Shown: positions 22,764 through 34,400 of the stretch, one piece after another
Position numbering within the stretch: position 1 is the stretch's first letter
How the letters are laid out: the number at the start of each line of letters is the position of its first letter
NCBI RefSeq assembly: GCF_026745355.1
Contig: NC_079205.1
Coordinates: forward strand, 41,764,682 to 41,828,681
DNA length: 64,000 nt
Direction of reading: 5' to 3'
DNA from: Beta vulgaris subsp. vulgaris
Lineage: Eukaryota > Streptophyta > Magnoliopsida > Caryophyllales > Amaranthaceae
The notes under the pieces: model-generated
What the model saw: only the letters and a program-made list of their open reading frames with translations
Databases searched by the model: none
Told to the model about the DNA's origin: nothing
Translations under genes and position numbers: made by a program

Positions 22764-23420
22764 GTGCAATTGGTGCTTTAATGTACTTGGCTAACAATAC
22801 TCGACCTGACATAGCTTTTTCAGTAAACTTGTTAGCTAGATACAGCAATGCACCAACAAGAGACATTGGAATGGAGTCAGACACTTATTACGTTATCTTC
22901 GAGGAACACAAGATCTCGGATTATTCTATCAGTCAAGACCAATGCGTCACTCATTGGATATGCAGATGCTGGCTACCTTCAGACCCACAAAAGGCTAAGT
23001 CTCAATCCGGATATTATTCACTTATGGAGGTACTGCAATATCTTGGAAATCACGAAGCAGACTTTGACGGCCACATCATCAAATCATGCAGAATTAATTG
23101 CTCTTTATGAAGCTGGAAGGGAATGTGTATGGCTAAGGTCAATGATCAAGAATATCCAAGAAGAATGTGGGATGGAAACAATAACAACAAATCCAACTAT
23201 CATCTACGAAGACAATACTGCATGCATCACCCAAGTAAGCGAAGGGTACATCAAAGGAGACAGAACTAAACATTTATCACCAAAGCTCTTCTTCACTCAT
23301 GACCTCCAAAAGGAAGGGACGATCAACATCGACAAATCCAATCATGTGAGAATCTTGCAGATTTATTCACCAAATCCCTTCCGGCGAAGAAATTTGAAGA
23401 ATTAGTCCGAAAAATTGGAA
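22764..23420 (+). pseudogene. copia RNase H and polyprotein C-terminus, frameshifted
   Basis: The segment includes the conserved MYLANNTRPDIAFSVNLLARY block, an IGYADAGYL block with a catalytic Asp, SSNHAELIALYEAGRE with the Glu, and IYEDNTACI with the next Asp. This is the RNase H order of copia elements. At least two frame changes (near 22870 and 23060) interrupt it. Confidence 0.88.
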
Positions 23421-23451
23421 TGCTCATCTTCTGATGTATGCTAATTCAGGG

Positions 23452-23676
23452 GGAGTATTATATGCGCTGCACTCTTTTTCCCTTCGATCAGGTTTTTATC
23501 CCACCGGGTTTTTCCTGACAAGGTTTTTAATGAGGCAGTTGATTTTAAGCATATAAGGATACATAATAGTTGTACTCTTTCCCTAGTTATGGATTTTTCT
23601 CACAGGGTTTTTCCTAACAAAGATTCTTAATGAGACAACGTCTATTATGAGTTATAAGTGGACATTCAAGGGGGAG
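23452..23676 (+). other. Two polypurine tracts and 3' leader of copia
   Basis: AAGGGGGAG at 23668-23676 abuts the 3' LTR and is the plus-strand primer. A near copy, CAGGGGGAG, lies at about 23448-23456, just after the end of pol. Between them the phrases GGGTTTTTCC and ATGAG recur, showing that the segment was duplicated. Confidence 0.8.
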
Positions 23677-23916
23677 TGTTGAGAAACAATGGAATGAACA
23701 ATTCCATTGTTCACATATATGTGAAGTCCACATTTCCTGCGTGCATTTAATGCATGTCAGGTAATTTTTATTCTGTATTGAAAATCTTACAATTGTACAC
23801 AATAGAAAATTTTGCTTATAAATACCATCGATGTAAGAAATCAGTTTACACATCAATACGAATAACAATACTCTCTACATATTTACATAACTTCTCACTC
23901 TATATTTCTCACAACA
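23677..23916 (+). repeat. 3' LTR of the copia element
   Basis: A 240-bp LTR, TGTTGAG to CACAACA, followed by the target duplication CTTCA. Its promoter points toward the TOL5-like gene, whose transcribed region starts only about 150 bp further on. Confidence 0.93.
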
Positions 23917-23921
23917 CTTCA

Positions 23922-24070
23922 CACTTTGTTTGGTATTTTTTTTTAAAGTAAAGGGAGGGAAAAGGATAGACGCTGTGGTCTTCGTGGCGGTGCTGTACAT
24001 TTACTGTTAAAATCACTTATTCTCGGCAGTCGGCCCCCCACATATTTTCTCTCTCTTCCCTGTCTTTCTG
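23922..24070 (+). promoter_or_regulatory. Probable core promoter of the TOL5-like gene
   Basis: A short gap separates the copia 3' LTR from the inferred transcript start. A pyrimidine patch (TTTTCTCTCTCTTCCC, about 24046-24061), common near plant transcription starts, lies just before the 5' UTR. No clear TATA box is seen. Any upstream element of the promoter is displaced to the far side of the 6.7-kb copia element. Confidence 0.45.
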
Positions 24071-24308
24071 TATTAATCTTAAACCCTTCTTCTTAAAAAA
24101 AAAGCTAAAGCTGATAAAAAAAGTACCCTGAACTACAATAACAACAATAAACTGAATTTGAGGAAGAGAGAGAATATATTTTAGTTTTCTTTTCAAAAAA
24201 GCAGCAACTAATAACTTCCTTGTTGGTTTTTTTTTTGTTCCTGATCTTTCTTCAAATTATCAAATATGCTTCATCTCCTCCACTGGGTTCTGATCTCCGC
24301 CATTTCCC
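24071..24308 (+). other. 5' UTR exon 1 of the TOL5-like gene, with uORF start
   Basis: The inferred first non-coding exon ends at a consensus donor (CCC|GTAAGT, 24309). An ATG at 24266 opens a short upstream frame that, after splicing to the exon at 26167, runs 15 codons and stops at the TAG at 26169. The exact transcript start is unknown. Confidence 0.5.
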
Positions 24309-26166
24309 GTAAGTTTTCATTATTATTATTTTTATTAATTTTAGTTTCTGGGTTCATTATTGGGTTTGTTAATTTCATGGTATTTTTGTAAGTTGAATAT
24401 TAATTAATTTGTTATTATAGTGGGTTTATGAAAAGAATATTTGTGAGATCGATATGAATATAATGGTGTAATATCTTTGTTTTAATGATAAAGTAAGTGT
24501 GTTGTATCATGTATGTGAGAAGATTGGTTGTTAGCATTGTGATATATGTTTATTGAAATTGCTGATTGTAAAATGTAAAGTAATGATTGATACATTATGG
24601 AAAGTTCAACAATATGAACTTCTGTTTTGGTGAAATGATGTCTTGAGGATTGAGGTTCCGGCCAAAGTGGGTTGTGGAAATCGTTCTGTTTTTGGTTTTG
24701 TGGGTGTTTGATGCTACAGTTGGTTACTTCTGTTTGGGTTTTTGGGCCGGTGGGCAGGAAGAAGAGAGAACAATGTTCTTTTTGGCTTCATGTTTTTGGC
24801 TTTGATTTAGATTAATTGGGATGTTATGTAGATTATGGCCTTATTTTTGTGTTCGACACGGGGCTCCATATCTTAGGCGAATTTGCAAGACGTTGAGTGA
24901 TTCCCTAATTTATAGAATGTTTGATTATCGTGTAGTGAAGGTTATGAAGCACATGTTCTAGTTCATTATATTCAATATGATGAAAATTCTATCAGTTGTT
25001 TCTCGTTAGCAAGAGGCAAGTAGAAGTTTACTAAGAGATAAGTGAAAATTTGCTTATTTGAAAATAGATTTTGTTTTGGGAGTAAATAAGTTTATTTCTA
25101 CTCTAGTAACTTGTTTTTTCCGTTCTTCCTCTCCTTTCATCATCCTATATGAGTTGTGATCTTGGCCTATGTATGAGTTCTCCACACAACTTGTTTTTGG
25201 CCCACATGTCTAATTATGCCATTACAACTCAAAGGTTGGTTTGTTTTAGGATTTGCGACTTCAATCATACAGGGAAGAATTTGACTTCTATTATAAACCC
25301 AACTACAATGAGGACTTTGTTAACTTGTCGATATGTGAAAAATGAAGGGAATCACATGTGAAGGCGATTGTTGTGATCCTATCTGCTACCTTAATGTGAT
25401 AGACATTTCATATATAAGAAAAGGAAAGAACTTGTTATTTTATAAGTTAGTGAATTAACCATCCACTTGCAATTTTGCAGAGAGCAATATGCTTGGAACT
25501 GTAGGTGTTTTGATTTTCCCCGCTTTTATTATTTACAGCCGTTGAATGTTGATTGGCAAGGACCACTCCTGATTTTCAGTATAGAATCTATAGAAGAAGT
25601 TACTATCTCTCCCATCGTCCCCTTTATATTATTAGGTCTTACTATTTCCACCACCTGTGTCATGAACAATAATATGAGTGTTTTTTATATTAAATGTTCG
25701 TACATGAATAAGCTTGGGGAAAGAAGGTTACACAATTTCTTTGGATGGATTAAGTCTTCTTTTGGTGGTTAGTCTTAATTGGAGGGGTGGGGTGGTTAGA
25801 TTTCTCTGACATGGTCTCATTTGTCATGAGCTACAATTACTAGTGGAGGATGCTGGAGATAGGCAGAAGGTCTCTACTAGTTTAAGTCTAGTATATGCAC
25901 ATGAATGTTTTAAGTTAACTTTACGTAATGCATGTAAAGATTGCTTAGATTGTGATGATATGTCAAACATGCAAGTTTATTTGTGGAGAAAAGTTTACAC
26001 CTTACCTTGCTCTCATAGACCAACATGAAATGCATGAGAGTGGTTGCAATGCGCCAGCACACTTTTTTTGGTTGTTGGTATGCTTTTGAATCATTTGGAA
26101 AGCTTTTTCTGGAAATTGGCTAGTTAATGCTGGATGTCATCTCTCATTTCTTTTATCCTTTTCCAG

Positions 26167-26225
26167 AGTAGCTCAGACAGACGTATTTTTCTGAGTGCCT
26201 TTGAAGCTGCAAAGACTGTGAACAG
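26167..26225 (+). other. 5' UTR exon 2 of the TOL5-like gene
   Basis: A 59-bp exon is inferred between TTTTCCAG and GTATATT. Read in the frame of the main protein it contains stops (TAG 26169, TGA 26202), which supports the ATG at 27283 as the true start. Another possible small exon lies at 25481-25503 (TTTTGCAG to GTGTTT), but support for it is weak. Confidence 0.5.
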
Positions 26226-26379
26226 GTATATTACTTAATAGTTTCCTAATATGTGGCTAGTTGACTCTGTTTTGACTTAAAATATGCTTATATTTTTTTG
26301 GACTCATTGGAACAAATCTGAACTTATTTAAGTTGTGAATTGAACTTGGTGTAGCCTTGTTGAAACTAATCTGAACTTA

Positions 26380-26740
26380 GGCTCCGTTTGGTAGGGCGTA
26401 AAACATTTTCCCGGAAAACTGTTTTCCTCTATTTTCAGTTTTACATTGTTTGGTTGGCAAAAGAGTGTAAAACCATTTTCCCTTGGGGTAAAATTACTCT
26501 CCCAATGATGGAAAACCATTTTCCTTTCAAAATGAAGGGAAAACTATTTTCCTTATCTCTCTTGTACACTCTTCTCACTACCTCCTTACTTTCCCTTTTA
26601 TTTTCCTTTCATTTCATCATTTTTCTTACATCGAACCAAACAACGGAAAACTAATTTTGGAATTGTGTTTTCCATTGTAAATTGTTTTCCATGAAAATCA
26701 TTTTACACTGAAAATGTTTTACGCCCTACCAAACGGAGCA
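26380..26740. mobile_element. Tourist/Harbinger-type MITE, 361 bp, in 5'-UTR intron
   Basis: Long terminal inverted repeats (GCTCCGTTTGGTAGGGCG at 26381 on and its complement ending at 26739) are followed on both sides by more complementary sequence. A 3-bp TTA target duplication lies at 26377-26379 and 26741-26743. The interior has TTTTCC/GGAAAA repeats and could fold into a long hairpin. It lies in the intron between UTR exon 2 and coding exon 1. Confidence 0.9.
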
Positions 26741-27282
26741 TTATTGAAAGTTGTTTTTTCCGGAAATATTTTCAAGGTGAAAATGACAAAGGGTCAATTG
26801 GCTTTTCATCATTAGATTAGATAATCTGGGGTTAATGTTGAAACGTGATATCGACCTTGATGGTTGTGTATGTGCATTCTAAATCTAATGCTAATTGCTC
26901 TCTTTTGTCATACTTCTTGGTTGGCTCTATCCTTTTCCTTTATTTTAAATTAACGAACATGATACGCACAAGAAGTTGAACTAGATGGAAAATAAAAGGC
27001 TACATAATCTGATCTCATGACTCATAATCTGGCATGGTGAGTGAAATATCTGGAGTTTGGTGAAAATGTTGTGATTGCATAATGGACTTGTAACTTTTGT
27101 GATTGGCGTTTCTATCCCTCAAATTTGAAATGTTCTGTTGAAACTTGTGCTGCCCAATATTTGATTTGCACGCTGATCTGTTTTGTAATCAAACGTGCTT
27201 CTGTAAAGTTTGTTGGTTGTGAAAGGAAAAATATTAATGCTTTTTACCCCATTTTTTGCAGACCTGGAATTTTGTGGAGCCG

Positions 27283-28458
27283 ATGATGGCCTCTGAGCTT
27301 GTGAATTCTGCAACAAGTGACAAACTAGCTGAGGTTGACTGGGCCAAGAACATTGAGATTTGTGAAATAGTTGCAAATGATCAAAGGTAATTTTTGTATA
27401 ATTGAGTTCTACTTTTGTTTCTGGCATGCAGTCGTGATGTCTGTTTCTGAAACATATGGCTCAAGTTGACTCCAGAAGAGGTTGAGCAGACAAATCTTTT
27501 TCTACCCATCTCTACTGAGGTCTTTTGATCCTCTATCCTACAACTTTAGATAGTTTACCCTGCTCATGCTAACAAAGGACTAAAGAGGCTTTAATTTAGG
27601 TTATGTGATATCCTATAGAAGCTATAAGCAAGAATATTGTAAGCTTGTATTGTCAATTCTTAGCAAGTCTTGGAATAGGTAGCTGATATCCGGTATAGAC
27701 ATAAATCATAGCATATAAGGGGAATGTATCTTCATTAGTAATCCCTTCTGTTTCTGCTGAAGCTTCTGTTCACGTGCTTTGGCATTTGTTTGCAACTATG
27801 CTTCATCTGAGCTTTCCTGTGTTTACATTGCAATAATCGATATTGAATATTTGAATTCACCTGGGATATACATGCTTGGAGACGCCTTGGTTGTTTTTCT
27901 TTCTGGTGCTCTATGACTTGATTAATAAGAACTTGCTGAGATGCAAATCAGCAACGTGGTGCAAGGTTTAGCTATAGAAGTAGTAAATTGCCGTTAATGC
28001 CCATTTATTACAGCTTTGGAAGTCAGTAGCAGTGTTTAGTTTTGGATTACAGGAGATGGGATAAATGTCTCACAAACCTGACGACTACTTAATATCCTAT
28101 TTAAGTGTTACGCTCCTTAAAAGTCACGAGATCTGTGGGAAAGGTTCACCACATTCACAAGGATCAGCTATCTACTATATGAACCCCTTATTTGCTATCT
28201 TCTTGATAAGAGGCTGGGATGAAGGTAAAAGTGTAAAAATTCATAGAAGAAATTCCCTAATTTTAAATTCTTAGACTGGGTTTTGGTGTCTCTCTTGGTG
28301 AGTGTGGTGATTAATGGGCATGTACTTGTGTGTTGCCTTAAGTTATTGAGTTGTGTTTTATGTACTCATTTGTATTTTATGGCTATCAGCTGAATTAGCA
28401 GCATGCAGTGTTAAAAAGTCTGTTTATATAAGCAAAGTAAGATCCTTATTTGTTGAAC

Positions 28459-28498
<40 letters not shown>

Positions 28499-31400
28499 TA
28501 TATAATATATTATATATACATACATATATACACACACACGCGCGCACGCCCACGCCCACGCCCACGCCCACGCCCACGCACATGTAGAATCAAGATTCGG
28601 TGGGAGCCACACTCTAAAATGAGAACTAAGAATCAATATGGGCTCTTAGATCATCATAATAGGATGGTGTACACAATATCCGTGTCATTAACGACATTTT
28701 CGTAATTGCGAACTAGTTCCCATTTTCTTTACTTCTACAGAAGTTTCATTTACTTTTCGACCAATTTTATTTACTTTTACTAGTTTTTCCTTTACTTATA
28801 ATATTAAATCAAGCTAAACTTATCCAAAACAGTATTTTTACAAAATGTATTGAAATGTTAGTTGTCAATGATGATATTTTATGGTCATTAATGTGTTTTT
28901 CCCCTTAAAAGTTAATAATATCAAGTATAGGAAGTTGCATGTTTGGTTATGTACTTTTCAGTCAACATGATATACTTACAAGTCTTTTTGCTTTACTTTT
29001 GAAGGGCAAAAATAGTTCTCATTCTCACTATAGACTTAGTTCTCATTGGAACCTGTATATATATATAGGCAAGATCACATGAGAAAACATCTTACGTGAT
29101 AAATGAGGACTTAAGAGTCATAACACTTATTCATTAGAGTCACAACACAGCCACGCGCCCCAAAGAAAATTAATCTATCAATTTATATGTTGTAAAGGTT
29201 GGAGTCACTAACAATTCTTCATTAGAGTCACATTAAGGTTGGAGTCACATCGCATCTTCATCAGTGTCACAAAAGTTTTCACTTCGAGTCACAATATTTT
29301 TTTTAAAAGGTTGGAGGCACATCACTTATTCATTAGAGTCACAACTTTTCTCATTTCTCATGTAAAACTGCATTCTCACATGAACTTAACTCTCTCTCTC
29401 TCTATATATATACATCTTCTTAGCAACCAGAGTCATTGTCTTTTGTATGGTGGATTTTCGTCTCTCCACTAGGCTTTGGTAGTGTTGTCTATGGTTGGAT
29501 GGAATTGGGTATTGCAAGCATGTCATATGATTGACTCTAGTTTAGCTCGCGGGTACGAATTTCTTGATTAGAGTTGTGTCATGGATGCTTAGCGTCATGT
29601 TGGCTGAAACTTTTTACATTTGCTTATTTCAAAATCTTGAGGTTTTAACTTCTAGGTGCTGCTCTCTTTTCGGTGGGATTATTTTCCTTTCATGTGCTGA
29701 ATGTGTCATGATTTGTTTTGTGTAGGCAGGCGAAGGATGTGATAAAAGCTATCAAAAAGCGCTTGGGAAGTAAAAGTTCGAATTCTCAACTATTTGCCGT
29801 TATGGTAGGTGAAGCTGAATAGCCATTCTGATTTTGTTATTGCATTCCCTGATGTGATGCTAATCCCGGGGGTTCTGTAGTATGCAAGAAGCATGATGTA
29901 TACTGTCTCAATATTATATCAAAGGAGAGCATCTCTGGTTTGATGAATTAGTTTGGTCATTGGTGTTTTGTTGGAATTTGCAGCTGTTGGAGATGCTGAT
30001 GAACAATATTGGTGACGCTGTCCATAAGCTGGTAATTGAAGCAGGTCTTCTTCCTGTTTTGGTCAAAATTGTGAAGAAAAAGGTATGTACTGTTATGTTT
30101 AATTTTTCAACCTCACTAGATGGAGATGGGGAAGGTGATAGCAGGCAATAATATAGATTTTCTGTTTTTGCATGATCTAACTTTCTTGCCTCCTGTTATG
30201 TAGTCAGATTTACCTGTAAGAGAAAGGATATTCCTTCTTCTAGATGCCACACAGACATCAGTTGGTGGAGCTTCCGGAAAATTTCCTCAATACTATAATG
30301 CTTACTATGAGTTGGTGGTAGGTACAGACACGCTTGCACTTTTTGCGTTTTTGGCTTCCAATTCTTGTGTAATTCATAGCAACTATAAGGTTGTATTGAT
30401 TATTGAAGTTGATGGCATTATGCTAGTAGTTCTAGTTTTTCCCAGGTCTCATTTTAGCCTTAGAAAAAAATGGTTGTGACACCTGTTGATTGATTGTATG
30501 TAAGGTATGCAACCTTTCTGATTTTTAATAATACGTTTGGTTGAATCTTCTATCACAAGATAATGGCGTAGCTTTGGACTTTTTTTTCTCCTTAAGAGGA
30601 TGGTTCAAGATTATCTGAAAAGCATTTGTTGGAGATGTTTAGACAATAGAAACCCAGCCCAAGTACTGCCCCAAGCTCTTCTTAAGTTTAAGGCTGAATT
30701 GTTGGATAGGTACCTAAATATACCCTTTTTAACAGCTCAGCATATAGAAAAAACTCAGCGACATAAGATTATCTTAAGAAGGTTCAGTGTTCATTTGTTC
30801 CCCTTTTTCATGCCAGAGTTTATTTTTCAGGGCTCATTCCCCATATCTTTACCTTTCCATCCTTTCCTTTTATTCTTTTTCATCTTTTCTTTTACCCTCA
30901 TTTCTCTCCTTTTAGTTAGTTTCCTACCTCAAAGGTGCGTATATATGGGTTTGTAAAGGATAGAAATAAGGGTAAAAAGAAAAAGAAACGAGAGGAGATG
31001 GAAAAGGGATGGGAAAAAGAAGGAAATCCTTGAAGGGAGTTCTGCTGTAAAAGGAACTCAATTGGCCTCCAAAGTTTTTCAATATACTCTTTTGTCGCTG
31101 GCTTATAAATTTATCCTTATGGTGATAGGGATCATTCATGTATTCAACTGGGATCTGAGAAGCCTTGCCTGCTCTTGGACTCATTGCCTTAGATCTATAC
31201 CTGTTTTTCAAAGGAGATGAAGCATTAACTTTCTAAAAATTATAATCTTTAAGGTGATACTGTGATACTTTAGGGTTATTGATAACTCGTCTATATTTCA
31301 CCGACCTCATCTAGGACAGTGATCATGTAACCTTTTGTTCATTCCTGCCCTTACTGGCAGGTGCCGTATCACCTCATGTCTTCAAATTCTTTTTGGGTCT

Positions 31401-34400
31401 CCTGAGCTGTATGAGGCAACATCACATATAATTTAAGGCTTAGTCATCAGAATTTCCATCCTTCTAATTTCTGGACAGTTCTAGTCAAGGCTAGTAAGGG
31501 CTATGTTGTCTTACTGCCCTTTAAACCTCGATGCATGTTCCTGATCAAACAATTCCAATTGGCATACTAGGGCTTGAATCATTTTTAATATAGATCATGA
31601 GGTATTCAACTTCTGTTGGCAGGTTGTTTTGTCCCTGAACTTGAGTTGATCTTATAGCAAACGAGAATTTGAACAGCCTCTATATTTTATGTTCTCTATG
31701 GCACTATTTTTTCAGGTACTCCAATATGTGACCCTATATCAAGTAATTGGGGAGATATTTTGGGTGTCGGAAAAGCCACGTTCTAGTTTTCTTCTCATTA
31801 TTAAAGTGACATCTGTGTTGTGAAAGTTCAAATAGTTGGGTCTATTGATGGACGTAGAAGCTATTACCTTTATTTCTTGCTTAATGGTCTTTCTTCTCTG
31901 TTTTCCCCCTCTTCTTTACAATTTCCATCTTTCTCTCCGCAAGTTACTCTACATGATTTTAAGAGATGGTTGTCACTTGGCATACCTGTGCTTTGGTACA
32001 AATTTTACTAGGAATTTCTTTTTCAATAGATAGAAACAGGGAATTAAAACTCTCCCGTTCCGTTACAGAACGGCCGTTCTGTAACGGATTTTGGATTTGC
32101 CGTTCCGCGAAATCCCGTTACGGAACGCCATAATAAAATTCACGTACTTCTCGCCGCGTTGTCCGTTCCGTAACGCGAACTCGCCGCGTTAGAACGATTT
32201 TATCCCCGTTACATCCGTTCTTTTCAAACATTGGCCAATTTTTTTTTATGATTTAATTATATAGTTGAGGAAACATGATATTCTATTAGATTTGATTATA
32301 TTATGTTGTAATAATGCTTCATAAACTAAAAAAATTCAAATAAGGTTAAAACATATTAATGTGAATTTTTTTAAAAAATTCACGTTGCGACGGCCGCGAA
32401 ACGTTCTATTTCGCCGTTACAAGCCGTTCCCGCGACAACGCGACCGTTCCCGCGAAGGCGTTTTTTTTCCCTGGATAGAAAGGCTCAATTTTTTTGAAAT
32501 GCTTTTCACTGAATCAATAGGATACAGAAATCAGAACTGATCGATATATTTCTTTCATGGATCAAAGAAGGACATTAAAATCGTTTTATCTTCTTAGAGG
32601 CGAGGTCAAAAGATTGTGTACTAGCAATATGGGTAATATATTTACACTTTAAAAGTCCTTTGAACTTGACATTGATTCTAATCAAATTATTTTCTGTTTG
32701 CTCTTCAGTAAAAAAGAGGGTTCATAGATACAGATATGGTGTTTATCAGCCTTCAGGGTAGAAAGTGTTCCTCCACCACCACAAACTAAAAAAATGAAAA
32801 AAAAAAAACAAAAGAGAAAAATGATAAAGGAAAAACACTGAAGTGACTGAATTTTCACAAGTTGAGTTCCCTTGCATAACGTGAATTTTCAGATGTTTTC
32901 TTTTTTGCTCATCTATAGTTGCCATTCTTGTTTGTTCTGTTTTTCCTAATATTCTCTTGCTCCCATGATTTCTTGTTACCTTTTAAGTGTAAGATCTTTT
33001 GTCTTGTTTGTGGGTAGTTTAATTGATAATATCTGGTAGTGTACAGATTGCTTCTGTTTATTCAGAGTGAAGTGACTAAATTTTTACAAGTTGATTTTGC
33101 TTGATTAACGTGAACTTTCAGATGTTTTCTTTTTTGCTCGTCTATACTTGCTCCCACGATTTCTTGTCACCTTTCAGGTGTAAGATCTTTTCTCTTGTTT
33201 GTGGTAGTTTAATTGATAATATCCGAAGGTTCACTGATTGCTTCTGTTTATTTAGAGTGCGGGAGTGAAGTTTCCTCAGAGGCATCATCCAGTCTCCGCT
33301 GATCCTATATCATCTGACGCAAGCCATAGCAATTTAACTGTTGCAACTATTGCCTCAGCCAGTGAAAGAGGCACAAAAAGGGAAGAATCTCACCCTGCTC
33401 CTGGTTCCAGGTAGTTTAGCTTACAACTCTCTTTGTTTCAAAATGTATTAAGAATAGTTGTCAAGTATGTTAGAATATTAGAATTATTGTATTATTATAT
33501 ATTGCCCATAAACGAAATGATTGTTGATTAATAGTGAAAGAAATGATGGTGGGATTTATCGAATCAATAATGTCCCTTTTTTTAAGGTTTCATTCCTCAA
33601 ATACTTCCTCCGTTTCTTAATAAATGCATCACGCTTTTTACGCTATCTGAATATCAACTTTGATCATATTGAAAAACTTTATACAAAGGTAAATATAATT
33701 ATTTAAGTTGTTGCTGGGTTGATCGCAATGTATATTTTCAAAATATTGTTTTTTTTTTTATAATTTTTAATAATATATAACTGAAGATATTGATTGTCAA
33801 AGTTGTACATCGACAAGTGGGCCAAGTCAATATGATGCATCTATTAGAAAACAAAGGAAGTACCGTCCACAGTTGCCATGCTTGGTCGAGTTCTGTAAAT
33901 GCGCAATTTTAATGTCCAATTTAGTGTTTGTGTCGTTGTGTGTGACAATTGAATTGACTTTGAAGTCTTTATCTGGAAGGAAACAGACCTTTGAAGCATG
34001 AACAAGTCCTCAGTTGTATGAAAAAAAAGAAAAGCAGAGAGCAACTAGTCAAAATCTTGGCATCAAGCCTTTGAGAGAATGTTTCTCATCAGCATATAAG
34101 AAGTAGAGGGACTTATGTTATGCGATAGGTATAGGTGACGGGTCAAATTGTAAATACAAATAATTAGTCTAGCTTAGAGAGAAAGCAAGGGAGTTAGCTC
34201 TATAAATATAAGAGATTAGGGGGAGGAGAAGGTATGAAGAAAATATTGGAGAGTTATTTAGTTGTTTGCTTTGGGAGTGTCAAATCACTAAAAACTTGGC
34301 AATCTGTCCTATATTTGCTTTTGAATTTCCAGATTATATATCAAAGAATTTTGTTTATTCACTAACCGACTAATTTGAGATTTCAGTGTATCACAACTTA

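Larger units (their letters stand above)
17188..23916 (+). mobile_element. Ty1/copia LTR retrotransposon, full length but decayed
   Basis: Two LTRs of about 240 bp (17188-17430 and 23677-23916), both TGTTGAG to CACAACA, enclose gag, protease, integrase, reverse transcriptase and RNase H in the copia order. The flanking 5 bp are CTTTA and CTTCA, a target duplication with one mismatch. The LTRs differ by roughly 5% plus small indels, so the insertion is not recent. Every coding section has frameshifts or stops. The element sits about 70 bp right of the giant solo LTR and its 3' LTR is just upstream of the TOL5-like gene. Confidence 0.95.

Noticed and set aside
28424..28636. Minus-strand frame with AWAWAWA and YIYIYI
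   Set aside because: It is a readout of the CCCACG minisatellite and TA repeat.
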